Assembly (NCBI GenBank): GCA_965250105.1
Contig: OZ252290.1
Location: forward strand, 1,860,001-1,924,000
From: JBCBSK01 sp965250105
GTDB taxonomy: Bacteria > Pseudomonadota > Alphaproteobacteria > Rhizobiales > Tepidamorphaceae
Length of the DNA stretch: 64,000 bases
Direction of reading: 5' to 3'
In this document: in pieces, positions 25,606 through 34,823 of the stretch
Layout: each line of letters starts with the position of its first letter
Numbering within the stretch: the stretch's first letter is position 1
Notes under the pieces: generated by a model
What the model saw: the letters and a program-made list of their open reading frames with translations, nothing else
The model's database searches: none
Told to the model about the DNA's origin: nothing
Position numbers and translations under genes: made by a program

Positions 25606-27822
25606 ATGGCTGACATCGCGTTTGCGGCTTTTTCCCTCGATATCGATGCGGACGGCATCGCCTGCCTCACCTGGGACATGGCGGACCGGTCGATGAATGT
25701 GATCGATCTCGATGTGATGGATGATCTCGACCGCTTCGTCACGCTGCTCGAGACCGACGCGGCGGTGACGGGCGCGGTCATCACCAGCGCCAAGAAGAGC
25801 TTTTCCGGCGGTGCTGATCTATCGATGCTGCAACGGGCTCTGTCCGCTTTTCACGCCGGAAGCGCGACCGATCGCGACGCGGCGATCGCGACGCTTCATG
25901 CCGAGACCCGCCGCCTGTCGCAGATCCTGCGCCGGCTCGAAACCTGCGGCAAGCCGGTCGCGGCCGCGCTGACCGGCACCGCGGTCGGCGGCGGATTCGA
26001 ACTGGCGCTTGCCTGCCACCACCGTATCGCCGCCGATACCGACGGCGCGCGGTTCGGCCTGCCGGAAGTCAAGGTCGGGCTGCTGCCGGGCGGTGGCGGC
26101 ACCCAACGGATCGGCCGCATGATGGCGCATCAGGACGCCTTGCAGCTTCTGCTGCAGGGCCGCGAACTGCGCGCCCGCCAGGCCAAGGGCATGAAGCTGA
26201 TTGATGCCGTCGTCACCGCGTCCGAACTTCTCGACAGCGCCAAGGCCTGGGTGCGCGACTGCGCCGATCCGACCCAGCCCTGGGACCGCAAGGGCTTCAA
26301 GCTGCCCGGCGGCCGGGTGTGGAGCCCGCAGGGCGCCCAGACCTTCATCGCCGCGACGGCCTTGATGCGGCGGGAAACTGCCGACAACTATCCCGCCGCC
26401 CGGATGATCCTGTCCTGCGTCTATGAGGGCCTGCAGGTTCCGATGGATACCGGGCTTCAGATCGAATCGCGCTACTTCACCAAGGCCGTCGCCTCGCCCG
26501 AGGCGGCCGCCATGATCCGCACCCTGTTTCTGTCGATGCAGGATCTCAACAAGGGCGCCCGCCGGCCCGCCGGCATCGCTGACCGCACGCCGAAACGGGT
26601 CGGCATTCTCGGCGCTGGCTTCATGGGTTGCGGCGTCGCCTATGTCACCGCCGCCGCCGGCATGGACACAATCATCCTCGACACCGACCCGGAAGCGCTG
26701 GAACGCGCCCGCGCCCATGCCGAACGCCAGATCGCCGACCAGATCGGCAAGGGCCGGGCCCGGCCCGCCGACAAGGACGCGCTGCTCGCCCGCCTCGACA
26801 CCACGACCGACCATGCCGATCTCGCCGGTTGCGACCTCGTCATCGAGGCGGTGTTCGAGGATACCGCCATCAAGGCCGACGTGACCCAGAAGACCGAATG
26901 CCATCTTGGCGCTGACGCCGTCTTCGCCTCGAATACCTCGACCCTGCCGATTTCCGCCCTGGCCAAGGCCAGCGCGCGGCCCGACCGGTTCATCGGGCTG
27001 CATTTCTTTTCGCCGGTCGAGAAGATGCGGCTCGTCGAGATCATCCTCGGAGATCAGACCGGGCCGGAGGCGCTGGCGACCGCGCTCGACTATGTTCGCG
27101 CCATCCGCAAGACCCCGATCGTGGTCAATGACGCCCGCGGCTTCTTCGCCTCGCGTGTCGTCGCCACCTATGTGCGCGAAGGCCATATCATGCTGGCCGA
27201 GGGCGTGCCGCCGGCGATGATCGAGAATGCCGGCCGCCTCGCCGGCATGCCGGTCGGCCCGCTGGCGCTCAATGACGAGGTCGCCGTCGATCTCGCCTGG
27301 AAGATCCTCGACGCGACGCGCAAGGAACTGGGCGAGGAGGCGATCGACCCCAGGCAAATGCATATCCTGGAAGAGATGGTCGTCAAGCGCGGGCGGCTCG
27401 GGCGCAAGAACCAGAAGGGCTTCTACGATTATCCCGACACCGGCGACAAGCGTCTCTGGCCGGGGCTCGCCGAGATCAGTGGCCCGGCGAAAGCCGCCGG
27501 GGACATCGATGTCGACGAGCTCAAGCAGCGTTTTCTCGTGGTGCAGGCGCTCGAATCCGCCCGCTGCGTCGCCGACAAGGTGATAACGGATGTGCGCGAG
27601 GCCGATGTCGGCGCCATCCTCGGCTTCGGCTATGCGCCCTATACCGGCGGGCCGCTCAGCTATATCGACCGCATGGGCACGCGCGCCTTCGTCGATCTGT
27701 GCCGCGCCTATGCCGACCGGTTCGGCCCGCGCTTTGATCCGGGCGCCCTGCTCGACGATCTGGCCGCTGGCGATGACACATTTTATGGCCGCTTCGCGCC
27801 ACAGGACGGGATCGCCGCATGA
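25606..27822 (+). CDS. Multifunctional enoyl-CoA hydratase/3-hydroxyacyl-CoA dehydrogenase (FadJ/FadB-type)
   Basis: 738 residues. Residues 1-200 are a crotonase domain with the oxyanion segment SGGADL and both catalytic glutamates in FELALACHH and PEVKVGLLPGGGGTQR. The NAD-binding domain starts near 327 (VGILGAGFMGCGVA), and HFFSPVEKMRLVEII with the C-terminal 3HCDH domains completes the enzyme. It hydrates trans-enoyl-CoA and oxidises the 3-hydroxyacyl-CoA. Its stop overlaps the next start by four bases, so the downstream isomerase is translationally coupled. Together with the dehydrogenase and thiolase upstream it gives a full beta-oxidation cycle. Confidence 0.93.
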   Translation: MADIAFAAFSLDIDADGIACLTWDMADRSMNVIDLDVMDDLDRFVTLLETDAAVTGAVITSAKKSFSGGADLSMLQRALSAFHAGSATDRDAAIATLHAETRRLSQILRRLETCGKPVAAALTGTAVGGGFELALACHHRIAADTDGARFGLPEVKVGLLPGGGGTQRIGRMMAHQDALQLLLQGRELRARQAKGMKLIDAVVTASELLDSAKAWVRDCADPTQPWDRKGFKLPGGRVWSPQGAQTFIAATALMRRETADNYPAARMILSCVYEGLQVPMDTGLQIESRYFTKAVASPEAAAMIRTLFLSMQDLNKGARRPAGIADRTPKRVGILGAGFMGCGVAYVTAAAGMDTIILDTDPEALERARAHAERQIADQIGKGRARPADKDALLARLDTTTDHADLAGCDLVIEAVFEDTAIKADVTQKTECHLGADAVFASNTSTLPISALAKASARPDRFIGLHFFSPVEKMRLVEIILGDQTGPEALATALDYVRAIRKTPIVVNDARGFFASRVVATYVREGHIMLAEGVPPAMIENAGRLAGMPVGPLALNDEVAVDLAWKILDATRKELGEEAIDPRQMHILEEMVVKRGRLGRKNQKGFYDYPDTGDKRLWPGLAEISGPAKAAGDIDVDELKQRFLVVQALESARCVADKVITDVREADVGAILGFGYAPYTGGPLSYIDRMGTRAFVDLCRAYADRFGPRFDPGALLDDLAAGDDTFYGRFAPQDGIAA

Positions 27823-28451
27823 CCCGGCACATCGACTATTACTTCACGCTGCAATCGACTTGGGCCTTCATCGGCCACGAGGCATTCCACGCTCTCGTCG
27901 CGCGTCATGGCGTCACGGTGACCTACAAGCCGTGTCGCCTGCGGCTCGTCTTCGACAGTTCCGGCGGGCTCGCCTTCAAGGACCGCCATCCGGCGCGCCG
28001 CGCCTACCGGACGGTGGAAATGCAGCGCTGGCGCGACAAACGCGGGCTCGATTTCGATATCGATCCGCCCTTCTTTCCCTTCGATGTGTCGCTGGCCGAC
28101 CGGATGTTGGTCGCCATCATTGCTTCGGGCGGCGATCCCAACCCGTTCAGCGCGGGCGTCTATGACGCGCTGTGGCGCAGGGGCCAGAACCCGGCCGATC
28201 GCGCGACGCTTGCCGCCATCGCCGATCGGGCCGGCCAGGACGGCGCGGCGCTCGCCGACACGGCCGAGACCGACGCCATCGCCGCGCTTTACCAGGCCAA
28301 TACGGATGAAGCGATCGCCCGGCGGATCATCGGATCGCCGGCCTATGTGCTCGATGGCGAGGTGTTCTGGGGCCAGGACCGGCTTGATCTTCTGGACGAT
28401 GCCCTGTCCACCGGCCGCCCCGCCTTTCTCATGCCGGACGATCCGGACTGA
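27819..28451 (+). CDS. 2-hydroxychromene-2-carboxylate isomerase family protein (DsbA fold)
   Basis: 210 residues of the kappa-class GST/DsbA-like family: N terminus DYYFTLQSTWAFIGHEAF, proline-rich middle PPFFPFDVSLADR, and C-terminal IIGSPAYVLDGEVFWGQDRLDLL. It lacks a CxxC, as isomerases of this family do; they use glutathione as cofactor. Coupled to the beta-oxidation multifunctional enzyme by an ATGA overlap. The name comes from naphthalene degradation; the actual substrate here is unknown, perhaps an aromatic or branched acyl chain product. Confidence 0.85.
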   Translation: MTRHIDYYFTLQSTWAFIGHEAFHALVARHGVTVTYKPCRLRLVFDSSGGLAFKDRHPARRAYRTVEMQRWRDKRGLDFDIDPPFFPFDVSLADRMLVAIIASGGDPNPFSAGVYDALWRRGQNPADRATLAAIADRAGQDGAALADTAETDAIAALYQANTDEAIARRIIGSPAYVLDGEVFWGQDRLDLLDDALSTGRPAFLMPDDPD

Positions 28452-28582
28452 CCGGAGCCCGAGCGATGCGCCATCCGGCGGAGATGCCGCGCGGCGAAGA
28501 TATCCCGCAAGCGTCACAGCGACGCCATCTTGGCATGTTTGGCATGAGACAATTCTGGCGACCGAGAAACGGATACCGTGTC

Positions 28583-29077
28583 ATGCTGCGCACCCTGCCC
28601 GCCCTCGTCGTTCTGGCGTCCGCCGCCATGACCATGGCCTGGCTGAACGCGGCGAACGCCCAGACAAGCCTCGATACGCCGCCCGACGAGGACGGCCGCT
28701 ATCTCCTGCAGCGCACGGCGGACGGGTTCTTCCGTGTCGACCGGTTCACCGGAGCCGCGTCCGTCTGCCGCGAGCGGGCCGTCGGCTGGACCTGCCAGCT
28801 TGTCCCCGACGACCGCGATGCCTTCGAGGACGAGATCAGCCGCCTGGTCGACGAGAATGCGCGGCTGCGCGACCAGCTGGCGGCGCTTGATGCCGAGCCT
28901 GTCGTGCCTGTCCCGCTGCCGGATGCGAATGACGGCTCGGGCGAGGACGGCATTCCGACCGAGCAGGAGCTTGATCAGGTGATGGATACGTTCGAGCGGA
29001 TGATGCGCCGTTTCTTCGACATGGCGCGGGAGTTGCAGAACGAGTTCGATCAGGCGCCGCCGCCTCAGCAGCAATAG
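28583..29077 (+). CDS. Hypothetical secreted protein with coiled-coil tail
   Basis: 164 residues: signal peptide (LPALVVLASAAMTMAW... to ANA), a short domain with two cysteines (SVCRERAVGWTCQL) and RFTGAASVC, then a heptad-like acidic coiled coil (EISRLVDENARLRDQLAAL) and a Gln-rich end. The CR/W-C pattern 'R-D-G-F-x-R-V-D-x-x-T-G-x-x-S-x-C' is common in small alphaproteobacterial exported proteins of unknown role. Start at 28583 places the signal peptide at the N terminus; earlier in-frame ATGs would bury it. Convergent with pyrD (19 bases). Confidence 0.75.
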   Translation: MLRTLPALVVLASAAMTMAWLNAANAQTSLDTPPDEDGRYLLQRTADGFFRVDRFTGAASVCRERAVGWTCQLVPDDRDAFEDEISRLVDENARLRDQLAALDAEPVVPVPLPDANDGSGEDGIPTEQELDQVMDTFERMMRRFFDMARELQNEFDQAPPPQQQ

Positions 29078-29096
29078 GGATCGCCGTCCCCGGTGG

Positions 29097-30188
29097 TCAG
29101 ATCGCTTTCGCCGCCCAGTCCTCGGCGCCGGTGCCGACCGCCTCGGCGATCGAGCCGAAACCCTCCCGGCGGAGCCGTTGCGACAGGCCCGACCGCAATG
29201 CCTCGACCAGGTCGACACCGCCATAGATCAGCCCGGTATAGAGTTCGACCAGGCTGGCGCCGGCGCGGATCTTCTCGAAGGCGGTGTCGGCGCTGTCGAT
29301 GCCGCCGATCCCGATCATCGGCAGATCGGCGGGCAGCCGCAGCCGCAGTCGCGCCAACAGGACGGTCGAGCGGTGAAACAAGGGCCGGCCCGACAGGCCG
29401 CCGGCCTCGGCGGCGATCGCCGGATCGCTCAGCCCGTCGCGCGACAGCGTCGTATTCGACACGATGACCCCGTCGATGCCGTGACGGGTGACCGAGGCCG
29501 CGATGTCGTCGAGATCTTCGTCGCCGAGATCGGGCGCGATCTTGAGAAGGAGCGGCACGCGCCGGCCCGCCGCCGCGACCGCCGTGTCGCGGGCGTCGAC
29601 GCAGCGGCTGAGCAAGTCGTCGAGCTGGTCCGAATGCTGCAGGTCGCGCAGGCCCGGCGTGTTCGGCGAGGAAATGTTGATGGTGAAGAAGCGCGCCAGA
29701 TCGGCGAAGGTCTCGATGCCCGCCACATAGTCGGCGGCCTTGTCGGCGCTCGTCTTGTTGGCGCCGACATTGACCGCGACGATGCCGCCCTTGCCGCGCC
29801 GCCGGTCGAGGCGCGCGCGCGCCGCCGCATGACCGTCATTGTTGAAGCCGAGGCGGTTGATCACCGCATGGTCGCGCGGGGCGCGGAAGACGCGGGGACG
29901 CGGATTGCCGTCCTGCGGCTTCGGCGTCACCGTGCCGACCTCGACGAAGCCGAAACCGGTATCCAGCAGCGCGTCGGGCACTTCGGCGGATTTGTCGAAA
30001 CCCGCCGCCATGCCGATCGGATTGGGAAAGTCGAGATCCCACAGCCGGACGGCGAGGGCGGGATCGTTGGCGGTCCGGCAGCGCGGATAAAGCCCGCTCT
30101 TCAGCGCCTCGATGGCGAGTTCATGGGCGCGTTCGGCATCGAGCGCGAGCAGGGCCGGCCGGGCCAGCGCGAACAGCGAGCGCAGCAT
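29097..30188 (-). CDS. pyrD: Dihydroorotate dehydrogenase (quinone), class 2
   Basis: 363 residues, oxidises dihydroorotate to orotate in pyrimidine synthesis with electrons passing to quinone. The N-terminal amphipathic membrane-binding segment (1-40) marks class 2. FMN/substrate motifs GFDKS (63-67), NRLGFNN (111-117) and NISSPNTPGLR with the catalytic serine (about S174) are intact; GGIDSADTAFEKIRAGASLVELYTG closes the barrel. It follows a DUF952 gene by two bases, a pairing common in rhizobia. Confidence 0.96.
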   Translation of the reverse strand: MLRSLFALARPALLALDAERAHELAIEALKSGLYPRCRTANDPALAVRLWDLDFPNPIGMAAGFDKSAEVPDALLDTGFGFVEVGTVTPKPQDGNPRPRVFRAPRDHAVINRLGFNNDGHAAARARLDRRRGKGGIVAVNVGANKTSADKAADYVAGIETFADLARFFTINISSPNTPGLRDLQHSDQLDDLLSRCVDARDTAVAAAGRRVPLLLKIAPDLGDEDLDDIAASVTRHGIDGVIVSNTTLSRDGLSDPAIAAEAGGLSGRPLFHRSTVLLARLRLRLPADLPMIGIGGIDSADTAFEKIRAGASLVELYTGLIYGGVDLVEALRSGLSQRLRREGFGSIAEAVGTGAEDWAAKAI

Positions 30189-30190
30189 GA

Positions 30191-30574
30191 TCAGCGCTCC
30201 CCGTCCGTGGGCGCCCCATCATCGAGCGGCGGCAGATGGTTGCCGTCCGGCCCGAGCGGCAGCAACCGCGTCCAGGCGATGGCATCGAGCGAGAGATCGC
30301 CATAGAGATGGGGGAACAGCGCGCCGCCGCGCGAAGGTTCCCATTCAAGGGCCGCGCCGAGGGCCGCCACTGGAATAGCGACGAGATGGAGATCGTCGCG
30401 GCCGGCGAAATGCTTGGCGAGCGTGCCGGCGAGCTGATCGCGGGTCGAGAGATGGATGAAGCCGTCGCGCCGGTCGTCGGCCGATCCGCGATAGAGCCCA
30501 TTTGCCTGGGCGCCTTGCCATTCGTCCGCGCCGACGACCTTGTAGACGATCGCGTGATCGGGAAGTGTCGTCAT
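30191..30574 (-). CDS. DUF952 domain protein
   Basis: 127 residues. Segments YKVVGADEWQGAQ, DGFIHLSTRDQLAGTLAKHFAG and FPHLYGDLSLDAI are typical of DUF952, a small cytoplasmic family of unknown function. The start at 30574 (MTTLPDH) fits family length; upstream codons to 30709 are basic and proline-rich and look untranslated. It is the first gene of a unit with pyrD. Confidence 0.88.
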   Translation of the reverse strand: MTTLPDHAIVYKVVGADEWQGAQANGLYRGSADDRRDGFIHLSTRDQLAGTLAKHFAGRDDLHLVAIPVAALGAALEWEPSRGGALFPHLYGDLSLDAIAWTRLLPLGPDGNHLPPLDDGAPTDGER

Positions 30575-30736
30575 GGGTATGGCGCTCCGCCGCTGGCCTC
30601 GGTGTTGTCGGTCAGGAGCCATAATCGCCGGCCGGCCCTGCCGCAAGGCCGGGGTGGTGAGGCGTCGGTGGCGAGGCCGGGGCCGTGAAGACCGTACTGC
30701 ATAGGCCAATCGGGCCGGCCGCGACCGCCGGCTTAC

Positions 30737-30764
30737 TGGACAAGCGTTCCGGACAGGTGATAAT
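30737..30764 (+). promoter_or_regulatory. Candidate sigma-70 promoter for the S24-type regulator
   Basis: -35 TGGACA (30737-30742), 16-base spacer, -10 GATAAT (30759-30764); each box is one mismatch from consensus. It would give a leader of about 105 bases before the ATG at 30875. This lies in a 300-base divergent gap (30575-30874) that also must hold the DUF952/pyrD promoter, which I could not place. Confidence 0.4.
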
Positions 30765-30874
30765 TCCTATTCACGGCGGCGAAACGGACTTTAATCCGCA
30801 TCCGGTCCGGGCACGGGGTGCAATATCGGGCGTGCGGGACAGGGCGGACGCGTTCAGCGGGCAGGATCAGCGAC

Positions 30875-31516
30875 ATGCTGTCACATCGTCAGGTTTGGGC
30901 CGCGATCGACGCGCTGGCCGCCCGCAACGGGCTGTCGCCCTCGGGCCTCGCCAAGCGGGCGGGCCTCGACCCCACGACGTTCAACAAGTCGAAGCGGGTC
31001 AGCGCCGACGGTCGTCTGCGCTGGCCGAACACCGAATCGATCGCCCGGCTGCTCGACGCCACCGGCGCGACGATCGAGGAGTTCATGGCGCTTATGGCCG
31101 AGGACCCGCTCCTGCGACCGGTGCCGCAGCAGCGCGGCATTCCGCTGATCGGTTTCGCCGAAGCCGGCGCCGGCGGCTATTTCGACGATGGCGGCTATCC
31201 GGTCGGCGGCGGCTGGGACGAGGTCGATTTCCCCGACGTGCCGGACCGGCACGCCTATGCGCTCGAAGTTTCCGGCGACAGCATGCTGCCGCTCTATCGC
31301 GACGGCGATGTCATCATCGTGTCGCCGGAATCGAGCATCCGCCGTGGCGACCGGGTGGTCGCGAAGACGCTCGACGGCGAGATCATGGCCAAGATCCTGG
31401 CGCGCAAGACGGCGAAGACGGTGGAACTCCATTCGCTCAATCCCGAGCACCGGCCGCGCCATCTGAACCTCGCCGAGATCGACTGGCTGGCACGGATCAT
31501 CTGGGCCAGCCAGTAG
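30875..31516 (+). CDS. S24/LexA-like helix-turn-helix transcriptional regulator
   Basis: 213 residues. The N-terminal 75 residues hold an XRE-type helix-turn-helix (GLSPSGLAKRAGLDPTTFNKS), and residues 88-213 an S24 peptidase-like domain with the serine of GDSM (S136) and lysine of VVAKT (K164), the catalytic dyad of LexA-type repressors. The sequence AEAGAGG (96-101) lies where LexA is cleaved. So self-cleavage is possible. Unlike phage repressors it has no phage genes around, and conserved chromosomal members exist in rhizobia. Start at 30875 with CAGGAT upstream. Confidence 0.88.
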   Translation: MLSHRQVWAAIDALAARNGLSPSGLAKRAGLDPTTFNKSKRVSADGRLRWPNTESIARLLDATGATIEEFMALMAEDPLLRPVPQQRGIPLIGFAEAGAGGYFDDGGYPVGGGWDEVDFPDVPDRHAYALEVSGDSMLPLYRDGDVIIVSPESSIRRGDRVVAKTLDGEIMAKILARKTAKTVELHSLNPEHRPRHLNLAEIDWLARIIWASQ

Positions 31517-31575
31517 GACAAGCGCGCGGCCCGTCATCTTTCCGGTGTCATCTCGGAGCCCTATAGTCCCGAACC

Positions 31576-32403
31576 ATGTCGTCCATCGCCTGGATCGCAC
31601 GCGGGATCGTCGTCGCGGGGCTGCTCGGGAGCGCCGCCCTGTTCTTCGCGTTCCAGCCGAGCCCGTCCGAGGATCCGATATCCGGCACCACATCGCCGCC
31701 GGACAGCGACGTGGCCGGAGCTTCCGTGACAGCCGGTGAAGACGGCGATCCGCCGACCGCCCGCGCGACGCCGCCCGAGCGCGACGTGACCTCGGGCGCG
31801 TTCCGCCCCGCTGAACGGCCGGCCTCACCCGACCAGCCCGCGGAACCGGATGTACGGATCGGTGCCCTGGAAACCAACCGCGCGCTGCGCGACGTGACGC
31901 CGAGCGGGGTCACGCCCGCGCCCGACATCGCCTGGCCGGTCGAACGCGCGCCTGGCGTCGCGCCGCCCGAAGCGCCGCAGCGGCCGCCGGAACCGGCACG
32001 GTTCTTCCGCGTCGGCGTCGTCGATGCCGGAACGATCGCGACCCAGCGTGGCTATACGGTGGACCTGTCCGGCATCACGGCGCTCGATGCGGACGCGACC
32101 TGCGCGGACGGTCGTGGCGCCGACTGGCCCTGCGGCAATGCCGCGCGGCATTCCTTGATGCGTCTGATCCGGGCGCGCGCGGTCGATTGCGACATCACGC
32201 CCGAAACCCTGGCCAGCCTGGTCGAGGCGGGGCTCCAGGTGCGGGCGGTCTGTTCGGTTAGCGGCTATGAGATCAATCACTGGCTGGTCGCGCGCGGCTG
32301 GGCCACCGCCAATGCCCAGGCCGAGGCGCGCTATCACGACGCCGAAGCCGAGGCCCGCGCCCAAGGCCTCGGCCAGTGGCGGCGGGACGGGCGCGAGCCC
32401 TGA
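31576..32403 (+). CDS. Membrane-anchored degenerate thermonuclease-like protein
   Basis: 275 residues: N-terminal membrane helix (about 8-26), a long Pro/Asp-rich linker (about 30-145) and a C-terminal staphylococcal-nuclease-like domain. The domain has DLSGITALDADATC, WPCGNAARHSL, RARAVDC and the closing ARYHDAEAEARAQGLGQWR typical of the 'thermonuclease family' of alphaproteobacteria. The arginine/glutamate catalytic residues of true nucleases are not obvious, so it may be inactive. Not linked to neighbours in an operon. Confidence 0.75.
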   Translation: MSSIAWIARGIVVAGLLGSAALFFAFQPSPSEDPISGTTSPPDSDVAGASVTAGEDGDPPTARATPPERDVTSGAFRPAERPASPDQPAEPDVRIGALETNRALRDVTPSGVTPAPDIAWPVERAPGVAPPEAPQRPPEPARFFRVGVVDAGTIATQRGYTVDLSGITALDADATCADGRGADWPCGNAARHSLMRLIRARAVDCDITPETLASLVEAGLQVRAVCSVSGYEINHWLVARGWATANAQAEARYHDAEAEARAQGLGQWRRDGREP

Positions 32404-32446
32404 ACGTCGGGACGGGCCGCGACGCGCGAGGGCGCGGGCGGCGGTG

Positions 32447-34066
32447 CTATTCGGCGGCCGGCCGGCCGGCGGTCTCGGCGACAAGATCGCCGCCGAGCGC
32501 CCGGTCTATCAGTGCCCGCGTTTCGTCCATGCCGTAGAGCGCCACGAAGGAGCCGAAGCGCGGGCCCTGCGTCTGGCCCAGCAGTACTTCATAGATCGCG
32601 CCGAACCAGGCCCGCAGCGGCTCGAAGCCATGGTCCTTGCCCACCGCATAGACCTCGTTCTGGATCGTCTCGCCGTCGGCATCGGCCGGCAGCGCGGCGA
32701 TCCGACCGGCGAGATCGGCCAGCGCGGCACGCTCCTGGTCGGTGGCCGGGCGGAACGATTTGGTGTCGCGCACGAAATCCTGGAAATAGCGCACCGCATA
32801 GCCAACCAGTTCGTCGAGCTTCGGATGGGTCTCGGGCGTGGCGCCTGGCGCATAGCGGCGGATGAAGCCCCACAGCACGTCCTTGTCCTCGGCGTTTGAC
32901 GCGCTGACCAGGTTGAGCAGCATGGCGAAGGACACCGGCATGTCGGCATCGGGCGGGTGACCGGCATGGATGTGCCAGACCGGATTGTCGACGCGCTTGG
33001 CATCCTCGTCGCGCGCATAGGCCGACAGGAAGGCGAAATAGTCGTCGACCTGGCGCGGGATGACGTCGAAATAGAGCTTCTTGGCCGTGCGCGGCTTCTG
33101 GAACATGAACAGCGACAGGCTTTCCGGGCTGGCATAGGTCAGCCATTCGTCGATGGTCAGGCCGTTGCCCTTCGATTTGGAGATCTTCTCGCCGTTCTCG
33201 TCGAGGAATAGTTCGTAATTGAACCCTTCCGGCGGCCGGCCGCCGAGAATGGCGGCGATCCGGCTCGACAGCTTGACGGAATCGATGAGGTCCTTGCCGG
33301 CCATCTCGTAATCGACGCCGAGCGCCACCCAGCGCATCGCCCAGTCGGCCTTCCATTGCAGCTTGGCGTGGCCGCCGGTCACCGGCACCTCGACCAATGC
33401 GTCGGTCTCGGGATCGCGATAGACGACGGAGCCCGATCGCGGCCGCACCTCGGCCAGCGGCACTTCCAGCACGACACCGGTGCGCGGGCAGATCGGCAGG
33501 ACGGGCGCATAGGTCGCCCGGCGGTCGGGGCCCAGCGTCGGCAGGATGACCTGCATGATGCGGTCATATTCCTCGAGAACCCGAACCAGCGTCTCGTCGA
33601 ACAGGCCCGAACGGTAGCAGTCGGTGGCGCTGAGAAAGTCGTAGGCGAAGCCGAACCGGTCGAGGAAGGACCGCAGCATGGCATTGTTGTGATGACCGAA
33701 ACTGTCGAACTTGCCGAACGGATCGGGCACCTGGGTCAGCGGCTTCTTGAGATAGCCCGCCAGCATGTCCTGATTGGGCACGTTGTCGGGCACCTTGCGC
33801 AGGCCGTCCAAATCGTCGGAAAAGCAGATCAGCCGCGTCGGCACGTCCGACAGGGTTTCGAAGGCATGGCGCACCATGCTGGTGCGGGCGACCTCGCCGA
33901 AGGTGCCGATATGCGGCAGGCCCGACGGCCCATAGCCGGTTTCGAAGGTGACGACATCCTTGGGCGCGGTGGCCAGGCGGTCGACGATCTTGCGCGCTTC
34001 CTCGAAGGGCCAGGCGCGCGCCTCGGCGGCGAACGGGCGAAAACGAGCGCTGTCGGGCGCGACCAT
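32447..34066 (-). CDS. lysK: Lysine--tRNA ligase, class I
   Basis: 539 residues. Class I rather than class II lysyl-tRNA synthetase, as in many alphaproteobacteria and archaea. ATP-site motifs are PHIGTF (51-56, HIGH type) and KISKSKGN (about 291-298, KMSKS type). Charges tRNA-Lys in the cytoplasm. Start at 34066 (MVAPDS) has GGAGACGG upstream; 34120 would add 18 leader codons without a ribosome site. Divergent from the TerB gene. Confidence 0.96.
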   Translation of the reverse strand: MVAPDSARFRPFAAEARAWPFEEARKIVDRLATAPKDVVTFETGYGPSGLPHIGTFGEVARTSMVRHAFETLSDVPTRLICFSDDLDGLRKVPDNVPNQDMLAGYLKKPLTQVPDPFGKFDSFGHHNNAMLRSFLDRFGFAYDFLSATDCYRSGLFDETLVRVLEEYDRIMQVILPTLGPDRRATYAPVLPICPRTGVVLEVPLAEVRPRSGSVVYRDPETDALVEVPVTGGHAKLQWKADWAMRWVALGVDYEMAGKDLIDSVKLSSRIAAILGGRPPEGFNYELFLDENGEKISKSKGNGLTIDEWLTYASPESLSLFMFQKPRTAKKLYFDVIPRQVDDYFAFLSAYARDEDAKRVDNPVWHIHAGHPPDADMPVSFAMLLNLVSASNAEDKDVLWGFIRRYAPGATPETHPKLDELVGYAVRYFQDFVRDTKSFRPATDQERAALADLAGRIAALPADADGETIQNEVYAVGKDHGFEPLRAWFGAIYEVLLGQTQGPRFGSFVALYGMDETRALIDRALGGDLVAETAGRPAAE

Positions 34067-34350
34067 GATCCGTCTCCACGGGCTTTTGTCGAGAATGCGG
34101 GCCGACCCTATGTCCGGCATGGTCGAGCGTCAATTGACACGCGGTGGCCTGGCGGACAGCGCATGTCCGTCGCGGACTTGCGAAGGGCGGAAATAGAACC
34201 TAGCTTCCGCGCGGCCCCCGGCCACGCGATCCGGATTCGTTACCGCGACGGTATCGTCGCGATGGCGGGTCCCAGCTGTTTCACCCGCGCTTTCGAACCG
34301 CGATCCGGTTCTGACACTCATGTCGAGAGCGCTTCCGCAGGAGCCGACCG

Positions 34351-34767
34351 ATGCGCCAGACGCTGACCCCCCAAGCCGCGCTGATCTACACCATGGTGAC
34401 GATGAGCGCCGCCGAGGGTGACATCACCGACCGGGAACTCGCGCGGATCGGTTCCCTGGTCGACCATCTGCCGATCTTCAGCGCGTTCGACCGCGACAAT
34501 TTGGTGCGCATCGCCGAGGATTGCGGCGAATTGCTGTCGAGCGACGATCACGGGCTCGACCATGTGCTCGAACGGATCGCCGAGAGCCTGCCCGACAAGC
34601 TGCGCGACACCTGCTATGCGATCGCCGTCGACATCGCCGCGGTTGATCTCAAGGTGGCACAGGAGGAATTGCGCTTCCTCCAGCTTCTCGCCGACCGGCT
34701 CGATCTCGACAAATTGACCGTGGCGGCGATCGAACGCGCCGCGCGGGCGCGCTATCGTAAGCTGTAG
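34351..34767 (+). CDS. TerB family tellurite-resistance-like protein
   Basis: 138 residues, all-helical TerB-like fold: AALIYTMVTMSAAEGDITDRELARIGSLV (metal-coordinating acidic motif), DRDNLVRIAEDCG and a second EELRFLQLLADRL repeat. TerB-type proteins of this short stand-alone class are widespread; the link to tellurite is historical, the function is unclear. Strong ribosome site AGGAGCC. The next gene follows after 56 bases. Confidence 0.88.
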   Translation: MRQTLTPQAALIYTMVTMSAAEGDITDRELARIGSLVDHLPIFSAFDRDNLVRIAEDCGELLSSDDHGLDHVLERIAESLPDKLRDTCYAIAVDIAAVDLKVAQEELRFLQLLADRLDLDKLTVAAIERAARARYRKL

Positions 34768-34823
34768 TCAACGGCGCGGCAGCGACAAGAAGCGACTTTC
34801 CGCCGCGCGCAGCGAGGATCGTC

